Assembly: GCA_964500895.1 (NCBI GenBank)
Contig: CAZCQP010000020.1
Coordinates: 1-44,305, forward strand
Length of the DNA stretch: 44,305 bases
Direction of reading: 5' to 3'
From: CAZCQP01 sp964500895
GTDB taxonomy: Bacteria > Bacillota > Clostridia > Lachnospirales > JAISER01
Numbering within the stretch: position 1 is the first letter of the stretch; every line of letters starts with the position of its first letter. A model generated the notes under the pieces. The model was not told the DNA's origin. It searched no databases and was given only the letters and a program-made list of their open reading frames with translations. Both the position numbers and the translations under genes were made by a program. Below are positions 23,066 to 31,393 of the stretch, piece by piece.

Positions 23066-23944
23066 TTATGCAAACACGGCCGCAGGAATAAAGCATTGAA
23101 AGGTGTTGCCCACGGGGTATTGGCCTTCAAATAAATAGGCGGGCTGTACAATGCTGTTTTCGTATACATACACCAGCTCGCAGCGGTTCAGGCTGATGCG
23201 GGTGCCTTCGGGGAAGTCTAGTGGCAGCTGTGCAAAAGCCTGGTGCATAGACTTAATGTGCTGGCTGTCCAGCCGCTGAACACGGATGTCGTAATAATCC
23301 ATGGTGGCAATGCGTCCGTAAGCATCCACTGTTACTTCCGTGGCAAAAGCGTAGTTTTTAATGTTGCCGATGCGGTTTAGAAAACGGATGGTATACAACC
23401 CATCATCCGGGTTTTTGCGTACTTCTGTTTCTTCATAGCTTAAGAAAAGAAACTTACTGTCTATAAAGGTGGTGGCGGCTAAAAGGGCTTCACCATCTGT
23501 GGTTACGGTTGCCTTCTGGCCAGCTTTTTTCGGCAAAAAGCGGGCATTGTAACGGATGATTCCCCCAAGCTTATACACATCAACCTGGGCATCCGGGGAT
23601 AAATAGCGATAATACGTATCCGTTTCTTGCAAATGGACGGCTAGGGCTTGCTCCGACACATCCAGCCCAAACATGGAGAAGAATGTAAGCGCACCATCCA
23701 GCCCCAGCGGCTTGTAAACCGGCACATAGGTGTTTGTGGTGCCCATAGGGGCAGGTTCTAGGGGAAACTGAACCTGATATATTTCGGCAAGGGCCGGATC
23801 TTCCGGCTGAAATGCCACATCTTGCCCGGCGCTAAAATTTAAAAGATTTTTCTGCTGGGGTAAAAAGCCGTTATCCCAAGCGAGCATCAAACTAAAAAAT
23901 AAAACAATTGCAAACAATGTACTGTATTTTCTGCTCATGTGCAT
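23066..23944 (-). CDS. Membrane-anchored protein of unknown function, probably forespore-expressed
   Basis: 292 residues: a short basic start, one hydrophobic segment (about 8-24) and a long extracytoplasmic beta-rich part. Phrases such as YVYENSIVQPAYLFEGQY and DYYDIRVQRLD recall the fold of YycH/YycI-type extracytoplasmic proteins, but I cannot assign it to them with confidence. Upstream lies TGAATA-17-CATACTA, a near-perfect sigma-G/sigma-F promoter, and the gene is 70 bases upstream of yabP on the same strand. Together these suggest a sporulation role. Starts at 23944 or 23938 are both possible after aaaggaacgg. Confidence 0.65.
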   Translation of the reverse strand: MHMSRKYSTLFAIVLFFSLMLAWDNGFLPQQKNLLNFSAGQDVAFQPEDPALAEIYQVQFPLEPAPMGTTNTYVPVYKPLGLDGALTFFSMFGLDVSEQALAVHLQETDTYYRYLSPDAQVDVYKLGGIIRYNARFLPKKAGQKATVTTDGEALLAATTFIDSKFLFLSYEETEVRKNPDDGLYTIRFLNRIGNIKNYAFATEVTVDAYGRIATMDYYDIRVQRLDSQHIKSMHQAFAQLPLDFPEGTRISLNRCELVYVYENSIVQPAYLFEGQYPVGNTFQCFIPAAVFA

Positions 23945-23975
23945 CCGTTCCTTTAATTAACACAGGTTTATCACA

Positions 23976-24005
23976 TAGTATGGGCAGAATTAAAGGGTAT
24001 ATTCA
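23976..24005 (-). promoter_or_regulatory. Sigma-G/sigma-F-type (forespore) promoter
   Basis: On the minus strand TGAATA (24005-24000), exactly 17 bases, CATACTA (23982-23976). Both boxes and the spacing agree with the B. subtilis forespore consensus. The RNA start would be about 25-30 bases before the start codon. Confidence 0.6.
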
Positions 24006-24048
24006 ATAGCCGAGCACGCTTTAAAATTTTTGTAACAAAATTGAAAGA

Positions 24049-24077
24049 TTGACACTTCTGAACACGGCACATAATAC
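24049..24077 (+). promoter_or_regulatory. Upstream promoter in the leader of the major surface protein gene
   Basis: TTGACA (24049-24054), 17 bases, TAATAC (24072-24077). It would give a leader of about 360 bases, or transcribe a 54-codon open frame at 24128-24292 (ggggaag before its ATG). The rest of the 500-base gap (23945-24446) holds the forespore promoter, two copies of tgtgttacatt (24186-24196 and 24322-24332) and the proximal promoter. Confidence 0.5.
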
Positions 24078-24355
24078 TTTCAAAGCCACGGCAGAAACCG
24101 TCCGGCTTTAACACATCAAGGGGAAGAATGCTTAAAAATTCAATAAAATATTGGTTTTTTAAGCAGCCAAAACATACATTACATGTGTGTTACATTTTCC
24201 CCAAAGGCTTGAATTATGCCAAAAAAAATGTTATATTGCGTCAAGGACTATGGAATGGCCCAAGGCCAAAAACTGGGCTGCTGTGGCTGTAAAAAGGCTC
24301 AAAATGCCCGCTTTGTGAGTCTGTGTTACATTCACATGACAGTTCGGCGAATCGG

Positions 24356-24384
24356 TTGACTGGAATATTCGATAGTGCTATAAT
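24356..24384 (+). promoter_or_regulatory. Strong proximal promoter of the major surface protein gene
   Basis: TTGACT (24356-24361), 17 bases, perfect TATAAT (24379-24384), about 60 bases before the ATG with a consensus ggagg site at 24431. Confidence 0.75.
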
Positions 24385-24446
24385 CTTTTCAAAAGAGGGG
24401 GCTAGATTTCCCCTCACAAATTAAATTTAAGGAGGAAAAAAACGAA

Positions 24447-27101
24447 ATGAAGAGAAAATTAGCTCTTTTAATGGCAGCAGTTATGACCATGTCTCTGGTG
24501 CCTGCGTTTGGTGGTTTTGCTGCTAGCACAAACAAAATTAGCAAAACAAGCATCAACGTGCCCAAGAATGCTGTCCTGATGGAAAGCGGTGCTTTGAAAA
24601 AAGCTGGCATGACATCTACACCAGCTGCTGTAACCGTTGCAGACAACGACGATGTTAAAATGCTGGTAGACGGTACTGACTTAGTGCTTCTGCTGCAAGA
24701 CCCTGTAAGCACAGGTCAAATTATCAACCTTTCCCTTGAGAATGCTGTATGGTTCTTTAGAGAAGCAGGCAAAAGCGAAAAAGGCGGCTGGGGAAGCGGC
24801 GTTGAAGGCTATACCAAAACCTTTGCAAACGGTAGCATTACCGCTGATGCAGCCAACACAAAAATTGTTACCTACACCAGAAATGCAGCAGGGTTAGGTA
24901 GCGGTAAAGAAAGAGATCCATTTGAAGTAGCTTATGAGTTATATGTAACTGCGGCTTCTGACAAAAGCGCAAGAGTAACCATTAAAGAAGACGTTACAGC
25001 TACAATGTTGAGTGCTGCTGATGGCTACTATGCACTTAGAATTCCTATGGTTGTTAAAGCAACCGCTGAAGGTGATGTGCGTGTAACCGTTAATGCTGGC
25101 GATGCTAAAGTAACTGGCGGCACTTACCTGGTTGCTCAAGCTAACGCAGCTTCCACCACCACCTATGTGAACGATCCTGAAGTAGCCAGAGATGAATTTG
25201 ATCTGGACAGACTCATTATTAAGGAAAACCGCATTGGCTCCTTAAAACCAGGCGAATTTACACTGACTGCACCTAATGGTTTTGAGTTCAAGAAAAGCTC
25301 TGAAACCGATGGCACAGTAGTTTTTGAAGCTGACACAACACAAAACCTTGGCAAAAAAGTTTCCTTTAAGCAAGTAAATGGTAAAGATGACCGTTCTGTG
25401 CTTATTGTAGATTTAGCTGGCCTTACCCGCAGCACCAAAGCTACAGGTAACTTGTATATCACAGGTCTTGTACTTGTTGCTGATGAAAATGCTAAACAAG
25501 GCGACATTATGGTAAGCATTAAAGAAAACAGCAAGAACGAAAGTGGCGTTACCAACGAAAGCTTTAAAGCCGGCGAAAGAAAAGAATGGGACATCATTCT
25601 TGAACTGGATGAAGACGAAAAAGTGCCTACTCTGGTTAACGGCCGTTACGGCGAAGTGAAAGATGTTGCTGATGAAACTGACTATATCGATTTGTTGGAA
25701 GATGCAGATGATGATTATCATTTAACAGCTGCTGTGCGTTTTGCAGAAGGCACAGAAAATGCTTGGTTCTCCGGCAGACAAACTTTGTTTACACTGCCAG
25801 AAGGCGTAAAATTCCGCAAAGTTGAATTCTACGACTTAGACAACATTGATACTGATATTACAACTGACATTGAAGGCGGTCACGACGGAACTGCTGGCTT
25901 CTTCCCTAACAATGCTTCTAAGTACGACTATGTAACCATCAACGGCAGCACAATGTCTCTGTCCAATATCAAAGTGGACGCTGATGAAAAAGCTGAACTG
26001 TTTATGGACATCTGGGTAAGCATTGAATCCGGTTTTGAAGGCGACGTTACCCTTAGCGTAGGCGGTTCCGCTATTCCTGCACAAAGCAACGACAAAGAAG
26101 TTCCTTCTGTTGTTATTGCTAAAGCAGTAAGCCCAATCAAAGTTGAAACTAAAGTAACAGACTTGAAAATTGGTTACCAATTCCAAACAACAGCTGACAT
26201 CGTGATTAAAGAAACCGATGCCGCTATGTTGGAAAAAGGCAAATACGTGAACGTTTCTGTAACAGACATGGTATCCACAGACATGCTGTTCTCTGACGAC
26301 ACTAAAGTTGCTGTAACCAAAGGTGACTTGAAACTGACAAACATCAACAGCATTACAACTTCTGGCGGCAACAGATTAGGCCAAGGTCAATCTGCATTGC
26401 TGGGTAGCGGCGGCACCATCAGCTTTGAAGTTGACCGTGCTTCCAGTGAAGCTTCCGAAATTACAATCTCTAACGTGTCTGTGAAAGTAGACCGTACCGT
26501 TGCTGAAACCAACCGCAGACCTTACAAAGTAGTTGTTTGGGGCGATGCAGTTGCTGCTAACTATGTGAACTGGGAATACAACAAATACGCTAAAGACAAA
26601 TTCAACACACCTGGTGTGATGGCTGACTACCTGAAAATTGTTACTTCTGCTGAAGGCAACAACGTTCTGAGCCAAGAAGTTAAAGTAACCATGGGCGAAA
26701 ACTACTTCGTAGTTGACGGCGTAACTTACGACATGGATGCAGCTGCTTACATCTCCAAAGCAAGCAACAGCACCATGGTACCTGTAAGATTTATCTCCAA
26801 CGCTTTCGGTATAAAAGATGACCAAGTAATCTGGGATGATGCTAACAAAACTGTAACCATCATCATGGCTGGTAGAGTGGTTCAATTCACCGCTAACCAA
26901 ACCTATATGCTGGTAGATGGTACTCCTGTGCCTCTGTTAAGCCCAGACAACTTGCCTGTATCTGCCGAAATCACCAATGAAAGAATGTATGTTCCTTTCA
27001 GAGCAATGGGCGATGCGTTTGGCGTATCCGTAAGCTGGGATGCTGCAACTCAAACCGCTATCTACAATGCTAAAACAGTTGCAACCGCTACTGCTGAATA
27101 A
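24447..27101 (+). CDS. Major S-layer-like surface protein with C-terminal CuAO-N domain
   Basis: 884 residues. The signal peptide ends near GFAAS (about residue 26). A long beta-rich, Asp/Thr/Val-rich extracellular region follows, without recognisable catalytic motifs. The last ~130 residues are a CuAO-N-like domain: YFVVDGVTYDMDAAAY, STMVPVRFISNAFG, WDDANKTVTI, ERMYVPFRAMGDAFGVSVSW. Codons are strikingly restricted (aaa, gct, gaa, ggc, aac dominate) compared with neighbours, and two promoters, a consensus ribosome site and a very strong terminator surround the gene. These are features of a highly expressed structural protein, so an S-layer or surface-array role is inferred. It carries no SLH domain. 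The CuAO-N module may be the anchoring or assembly part. Confidence 0.75.
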   Translation: MKRKLALLMAAVMTMSLVPAFGGFAASTNKISKTSINVPKNAVLMESGALKKAGMTSTPAAVTVADNDDVKMLVDGTDLVLLLQDPVSTGQIINLSLENAVWFFREAGKSEKGGWGSGVEGYTKTFANGSITADAANTKIVTYTRNAAGLGSGKERDPFEVAYELYVTAASDKSARVTIKEDVTATMLSAADGYYALRIPMVVKATAEGDVRVTVNAGDAKVTGGTYLVAQANAASTTTYVNDPEVARDEFDLDRLIIKENRIGSLKPGEFTLTAPNGFEFKKSSETDGTVVFEADTTQNLGKKVSFKQVNGKDDRSVLIVDLAGLTRSTKATGNLYITGLVLVADENAKQGDIMVSIKENSKNESGVTNESFKAGERKEWDIILELDEDEKVPTLVNGRYGEVKDVADETDYIDLLEDADDDYHLTAAVRFAEGTENAWFSGRQTLFTLPEGVKFRKVEFYDLDNIDTDITTDIEGGHDGTAGFFPNNASKYDYVTINGSTMSLSNIKVDADEKAELFMDIWVSIESGFEGDVTLSVGGSAIPAQSNDKEVPSVVIAKAVSPIKVETKVTDLKIGYQFQTTADIVIKETDAAMLEKGKYVNVSVTDMVSTDMLFSDDTKVAVTKGDLKLTNINSITTSGGNRLGQGQSALLGSGGTISFEVDRASSEASEITISNVSVKVDRTVAETNRRPYKVVVWGDAVAANYVNWEYNKYAKDKFNTPGVMADYLKIVTSAEGNNVLSQEVKVTMGENYFVVDGVTYDMDAAAYISKASNSTMVPVRFISNAFGIKDDQVIWDDANKTVTIIMAGRVVQFTANQTYMLVDGTPVPLLSPDNLPVSAEITNERMYVPFRAMGDAFGVSVSWDAATQTAIYNAKTVATATAE

Positions 27102-27121
27102 TCTTTAATCATAATATTAAA

Positions 27122-27155
27122 GAACAAAAAAACCCCGCAAGGGGTTTTTTTGTTC
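27122..27155 (+). terminator. Strong terminator after the major surface protein gene
   Basis: A perfect 15-bp stem (gaacaaaaaaacccc / ggggtttttttgttc) with a gcaa tetraloop and the T-run inside its right arm. Some readthrough may feed the next two genes, which have no visible promoter of their own. Confidence 0.9.
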
Positions 27156-27172
27156 AAATATGGAGGTACAAC

Positions 27173-27925
27173 ATGCGGATAAAAACTTTTATGTCAGGCG
27201 TTGTTTGCGGGGCTGTTCTGGCCACTGGGGTATCTGTAAGCGCTGCAAATGCAAAAGTAGAAGCTTGGCTGTCTGACCGTTTTATCATTAACATTGACGG
27301 CAATGACATGAACGTGCCGCCTGAATATCATGTATTAAACTATGATGGACATTTGTATTTGCCGCTGCGCTATCTTGGGGAGCAGCTGGGTGCCGATATT
27401 AGCTATAATCCCGACCGGTTACGTGTGAATGTGCGTACGCCGGAACCAAAAGTGGAAATTCAATATGTAGAGGTTGAAAAGCCTTACGACGAGCAAGCAG
27501 AGCGGGAAAAGGTAATGTATGAAGAGTTGCCGGTTAAATATAAGCAAAAAGATGTGACCGTGAATGTTTTTGGAATACGGGACGGCGCAGATTATACCTA
27601 CGTTTACATCGACCTTAAAAACGATTCACCATACCCCGTTTATGTAGATTACAGAAAATGTACCATTCAGGTGGGTGATGAAACGTTTGCAACACCTAAC
27701 TCAGTGACAAATGCCATTTGGGGGTCTTCTGTGGCAGAGTATACAGAGATGGAAGACCAGGTAATTGAATTTAAAAAAATTCCGGAAGACACAAAGAAAA
27801 TTATTTTAAATATACAAGTAGATATTTTACAAAACGTAAAAGGTGAACTAAAGGCCATTCCGTACACCTATACGTTCCCGTTGGATATAACCAACAGAGA
27901 AGTTGAGGGGAGAGAATATAAATGA
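27173..27925 (+). CDS. Secreted protein with an N-terminal CuAO-N-like domain and a C-terminal DUF4352-like beta domain
   Basis: 250 residues. Signal peptide up to about residue 25 (VSAANA). Residues about 35-85 are one CuAO-N half-domain (LNYDGHLYLPLRYLGEQLGADISYNPDRL). After a charged linker, residues about 120-240 form a beta-rich domain (VNVFGIRDGADYTYVYIDLKNDS, FKKIPEDTKKIILNIQ) resembling telokin-like or DUF4352 folds. Its ggaggt ribosome site lies right behind the terminator. Its TGA overlaps the ATG of the TolC-like gene (ATGA), so both are co-translated and probably act together at the cell surface. Confidence 0.75.
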   Translation: MRIKTFMSGVVCGAVLATGVSVSAANAKVEAWLSDRFIINIDGNDMNVPPEYHVLNYDGHLYLPLRYLGEQLGADISYNPDRLRVNVRTPEPKVEIQYVEVEKPYDEQAEREKVMYEELPVKYKQKDVTVNVFGIRDGADYTYVYIDLKNDSPYPVYVDYRKCTIQVGDETFATPNSVTNAIWGSSVAEYTEMEDQVIEFKKIPEDTKKIILNIQVDILQNVKGELKAIPYTYTFPLDITNREVEGREYK

Positions 27926-29463
27926 AACGCTTTAAAAAAGCAGCGGTTCAATGCGTGTCTTTGGCGCTGGCCATGTCTTTGGCGTTTGCCACTGCTGCCT
28001 ATGCCAAAGATATTACGCTGCAACTGAATGGGGAGCCAAAGGCATTCACACAGCCCATAACCAACGCAAACGGTACATTGTTGGTGGATGGTGTGCAGCT
28101 TGCCAATGCCTTACATCTGAAAGCACAGTGGAGTGAAAAAGATAAATCTCTTACATTGTCCAACCAGGAAACAGTGGCTATATTTATGGAGGGCAATACC
28201 AGATATACCGTGAATGGCACTTCCTTATTTTTAAAAAAAGCTGTGGAGCGTAATGGGGAAAGCAGCTTGCTGTTACCGGTTCGTGATGTTTGCAGCACCT
28301 TTGGCGCCAAAGTGTACTGGAATGCCACGAATCAAACGGTTGAGGTGACCATGGAAGGTGCCGAAGGTACCACACTGGACGGGCGGATGCCCATTGAAAA
28401 AAATGCCATTGTGCTCACCTATGATGAAGCGGTGGAAAAGACTATATCTGTCAATTCCAGCATTCCGGCGCTGGACGAGAACAGAAAATTGATGCAGCAG
28501 CAACGGAAAGACTTGATTCATACGTACAACACGGTGTCAATGGTGATTGAAGTGAATCCCTTGTACGGTGTGCTGGATGAATCCTCGCTGGTTACATGGC
28601 TACGCACCGCCAACACGTTAGACACAAGCATGGCCAGCCTGGAAAATACTAAACAAGTGTTGAAGGAAACCTCAGAGTTTATGGTTCGCAACGCCGTGAG
28701 CAGCATTAAAAACACCCGTATGGACATCATTCTTTTGGAAGAAAACATTGCGTTAAGTAAAGCAAACGTAGCCAATATGGAATTGAAAAAGTCTGTGGGG
28801 GCTGTTAGCGACAACGATGTGCGCAAGGCAAAACAAGATTTAGAGAAGCTGGAGAAAAGCTTGTCTATGCTGAAATTAAATTTAAGCAACCAAAAGCTGG
28901 CATTAAACAGGTTGTTGGGTTATAAGCCGGAAGATTCTGTGGAAGTGGAATTTTCCCCTGTTATCAAGCTGGTGGAAGAGCCTACTTATTCCGAAATTAC
29001 TGGCAAAATTAATAGCGACCCTACCATTAAACAAAAGGAAGTGGCAGTGGAACAAGCGGAGTATAACATAACCACCACCTCCTACTCTACACCCAATGAA
29101 GAGGCAGACCGCATTAAGGCGGGTAATGCGCTAAAGCAAGCCATACGGGATTTAGACGATGCCAAGCTGGACATGGAAAAATCCATTCGTACCACCTATT
29201 ATTCTTTGCAACAACTGACGGATACCCGTGAAAATTTACGCATAGACCTGGTTAAAAGCAAAGATGCTTACCAAACCGTGTTGGTGAACTACGAAGCTGG
29301 GCTGGTGACCATGTATGAAGTGGACATGGCAAAACTGGGCGTGCTGAAAGCGGAAATTGACATGGAAAAAAACATTTACACATACGACAGCCTGTATTAT
29401 GCGTATCAGCGGCCATTTCTGCTGAGTGGGTCAGGAAGTTCTTCCGGTATGGGTGCGCGATAA
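27922..29463 (+). CDS. TolC-family coiled-coil protein with N-terminal CuAO-N domain
   Basis: 513 residues. Signal peptide (cleavage near AYA-KD, residue about 28). Residues about 30-130 are a CuAO-N domain (NANGTLLVDGVQLANALHLKAQW, SSLLLPVRDVCSTFGAKVYW). Residues about 145-500 are long alpha-helices with the internal duplication of TolC/outer-membrane efflux proteins: VRNAVSSIKNTRMDIILLEENIALSKANV, KSVGAVSDNDVRKAKQDLEKLE and, in the second half, IRTTYYSLQQLTDTRENLRID, YEAGLVTMYEVDMAKLGVLKAE. No outer-membrane or efflux-pump gene is near. In a cell with SLH proteins it may be a wall-spanning or surface coiled coil and not an outer-membrane channel. Confidence 0.8.
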   Translation: MKRFKKAAVQCVSLALAMSLAFATAAYAKDITLQLNGEPKAFTQPITNANGTLLVDGVQLANALHLKAQWSEKDKSLTLSNQETVAIFMEGNTRYTVNGTSLFLKKAVERNGESSLLLPVRDVCSTFGAKVYWNATNQTVEVTMEGAEGTTLDGRMPIEKNAIVLTYDEAVEKTISVNSSIPALDENRKLMQQQRKDLIHTYNTVSMVIEVNPLYGVLDESSLVTWLRTANTLDTSMASLENTKQVLKETSEFMVRNAVSSIKNTRMDIILLEENIALSKANVANMELKKSVGAVSDNDVRKAKQDLEKLEKSLSMLKLNLSNQKLALNRLLGYKPEDSVEVEFSPVIKLVEEPTYSEITGKINSDPTIKQKEVAVEQAEYNITTTSYSTPNEEADRIKAGNALKQAIRDLDDAKLDMEKSIRTTYYSLQQLTDTRENLRIDLVKSKDAYQTVLVNYEAGLVTMYEVDMAKLGVLKAEIDMEKNIYTYDSLYYAYQRPFLLSGSGSSSGMGAR

Positions 29464-29472
29464 TTTCAACTT

Positions 29473-29517
29473 AAAAAGGGGTTTTGTGTAGGTTAAGCCT
29501 GCGTAAGCCCTTTTTTT
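29473..29517. terminator. Terminator between the TolC-like gene and radC
   Basis: aaaaaggg (29473-29480) pairs with cccttttt (29508-29515), with an inner gtaggtt/aagcctgc stem, followed by T residues. The A-run on the left lets it serve the convergent radC too. Confidence 0.7.
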
Positions 29518-29523
29518 ATTGGC

Positions 29524-30240
29524 TTAACACACCACATAACCATCTTGGATAAGGCCCATTTCTTTCATTGAAACAGCGGAATTGTCGGCCACAATGATGT
29601 GATCAAACAAAGTGATTTGAATGTTGGATAATGCAGCTTGAACAGTTTTGTTGAATTGAATGTCTTGGTGAGAAGGGTGCAATACGCCGCTGGGGTGGTT
29701 GTGGCATAAAACCACCTTCACGGTTGCGGTGTTGGCCACAGCGTCCATGATGTGTTTAAGTTCCACATTTAAATACCCCGGCATACCCAATGCAATTTGA
29801 ATCTCTTTTTTAATCAAGCGGTTGCCAGCATTTAAACAAAGCAAATACAGTACTTCGTATTCATGCATCACGTGAAGGGCGATACAAAATTCTTTTAATG
29901 CATTGATGTTGCAAAAGACGGGAAAGTCCCCAAACCGGTTGCGCAGAACATAAGGAATAAACATGGCAATCATGGCAAAATGCTCGTCTGTGCGGGAGCC
30001 AATGCCGGGAATGCTTTTGCGTTCGGTAGACGATGCTTTGGCAATACGCTCGATGGTACCAAAGCGATTAAGCAGTTCCTGTGCAATGGGTTGAGCATTG
30101 TGAATGGGCAGTGTATAGTACAAGACGAGCTCAATGACATCCACAGGGGGCATGTTTTCCAAACCAAAGGCCATCATGTTTTGTCTAAGCACTTGTCGCC
30201 GGTTGTAGGGCTGAATGGGGGGAGAAGGGATGTTCTTCAA
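29524..30240 (-). CDS. radC: RadC-family JAB/MPN domain protein
   Basis: 238 residues from a TTG at 30240 that has aaaggtg at proper distance; a GTG at 30252 is possible but sits too close to the ribosome site. An N-terminal helix-hairpin-helix region (SIPGIGSRTDEHF) precedes the JAB domain with the metal motif HNHPSG...HPSHQD (His-x-His, Ser, Asp), all ligands present. Once thought a repair protein, its role is unsettled. It stands alone with its own promoter, not next to mreB or maf. Confidence 0.88.
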   Translation of the reverse strand: MKNIPSPPIQPYNRRQVLRQNMMAFGLENMPPVDVIELVLYYTLPIHNAQPIAQELLNRFGTIERIAKASSTERKSIPGIGSRTDEHFAMIAMFIPYVLRNRFGDFPVFCNINALKEFCIALHVMHEYEVLYLLCLNAGNRLIKKEIQIALGMPGYLNVELKHIMDAVANTATVKVVLCHNHPSGVLHPSHQDIQFNKTVQAALSNIQITLFDHIIVADNSAVSMKEMGLIQDGYVVC

Positions 30241-30288
30241 GATAACACACACCTTTATGTGTCGGTATTTAGAGAGATTTGTAAATTT

Positions 30289-30326
30289 ATTATACCATGT
30301 TCATTTTAACAATGCAATGCTTGCAT
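30289..30326 (-). promoter_or_regulatory. Promoter of radC overlapped by a palindrome
   Basis: On the minus strand TTGCAT (30317-30312), 17 bases, TATAAT (30294-30289). The -35 box is one arm of a perfect palindrome atgcaa-tgc-ttgcat (30312-30326), a possible operator. Confidence 0.55.
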
Positions 30327-30397
30327 ACTAAGTATATATGAAAAAAACGTTTTAATTGCATGAATATGAGCACATTTTTAATTTAAATGCAAATCAA

Positions 30398-30427
30398 ACA
30401 AAAAACCGCTGTCATGAGACAGCGGTT
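30398..30427 (-). terminator. Terminator of the M20/amidinotransferase operon
   Basis: aaccgctgtc and gacagcggtt (30404-30427) form a perfect 10-bp stem with a 4-base loop; on the minus strand it runs into TTTTTTG. Confidence 0.85.
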
Positions 30428-30493
30428 GGCATGTTACAGCAATGGTTAATCATAGTTGCAGGCAACAAAAGACTTTTCGGGCCACCCCTACAC

Positions 30494-31369
30494 TTACTCA
30501 CGGGCAATACAGCAAGTGAGGCACACAGGCCCGCCAGTACCCCGAAAAGACAGCTCCATGCCTTCGTATGTATACACTTTTACCCCAGCTGAAGAAAGCT
30601 GGGCTTCCATAGAAGGGCAACCCCTGATAAGAATAACTTTGTTAGGGGCCAAAGCCAATACATCACAGCCCAAATAATCATACTCTGTGTGGTTGCATTC
30701 AATGAGCCGTATGCCCATGTCCACCAGCCGCTCTCTGAAATCCACCGGCATATATTGGGAAAACAGCACTGCCTTATCTTCACTCACAAGGCTAAACAAG
30801 CTGGATAAGTGCATACAGCTGTTAGGACCATGGCCATGGGGCAAAGGCACCACAATCACTTCATCCACCATGTCCTTAATCAGTTCCTTAAATTGGCGGA
30901 TGCCTTCGTCATTGGTTCGGTAACCCCGGCCAATCGCCACTGTGCGGGCATTCAGCCACAGCACATCGCCGCCTTCCATTTTGCCCGGCGGTGTGATACG
31001 TCCTAAAGTTGGAATGCCCAGCGAAAGCAAATACTGTTCCACTGCTTCCGGCTCCCCATGGCGCAAGGCCTTGCCCATGCTAAAGTAAATGGCACCCTGC
31101 CTGGTGATTTTAACCGGGTCCTGGGTGTAGATAGAGTCCAGCCCGGCCCGTTCGTCGTAGGGTAAGTAGAACACATCTTTCACATGGTCTTGTAGAATGG
31201 CTTCAAACCGGTTATATTCTTCACATACTTTATTAAAATCCGGGCAGCCCAGAAAATGATATTTTTTATAATCCGCTTCCAACTGGGCTTGGGATACGAA
31301 GGCGTTTTCGGGGCGCTTAATCAGCACCGCCTCCAGCTTTCCCACCATGGAATGGCAACCATATTGCAC
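30494..31369 (-). CDS. Amidinotransferase-superfamily hydrolase (dimethylarginine dimethylaminohydrolase / arginine deiminase-like)
   Basis: 291 residues of the guanidine-modifying fold. Signatures: KMEGGDVLWL (substrate Asp/Glu), GRGYRTNDEG, the catalytic His in CMHLSSLFSL and the nucleophile Cys283 in GTGGPVCLTC near the C terminus. Family members hydrolyse arginine, N-methylated arginines or citrulline-like compounds; DDAH members release methylamines. The length (about 290) and the GGPVCLT ending fit the DDAH-like branch better than true arginine deiminases (about 410), but the substrate is not certain. GTG start with agggtg upstream. It lies 24 bases after an M20 peptidase with which it shares promoter and terminator. 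Confidence 0.75.
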   Translation of the reverse strand: MQYGCHSMVGKLEAVLIKRPENAFVSQAQLEADYKKYHFLGCPDFNKVCEEYNRFEAILQDHVKDVFYLPYDERAGLDSIYTQDPVKITRQGAIYFSMGKALRHGEPEAVEQYLLSLGIPTLGRITPPGKMEGGDVLWLNARTVAIGRGYRTNDEGIRQFKELIKDMVDEVIVVPLPHGHGPNSCMHLSSLFSLVSEDKAVLFSQYMPVDFRERLVDMGIRLIECNHTEYDYLGCDVLALAPNKVILIRGCPSMEAQLSSAGVKVYTYEGMELSFRGTGGPVCLTCCIARE

Positions 31370-31393
31370 GGCAATTCACCCTTTCACGTCAAC

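Noticed and set aside
24128..24292. 54-codon open frame before the surface protein gene, as a confirmed gene
   Set aside because: It has a possible ribosome site and promoter, but no recognisable sequence and no supporting context, so it is left as a finding and not listed as a gene.
30289..30326. LexA/SOS box at the radC promoter
   Set aside because: Only a half-site (gaacat) is visible; the palindrome present does not match the Firmicute SOS consensus.
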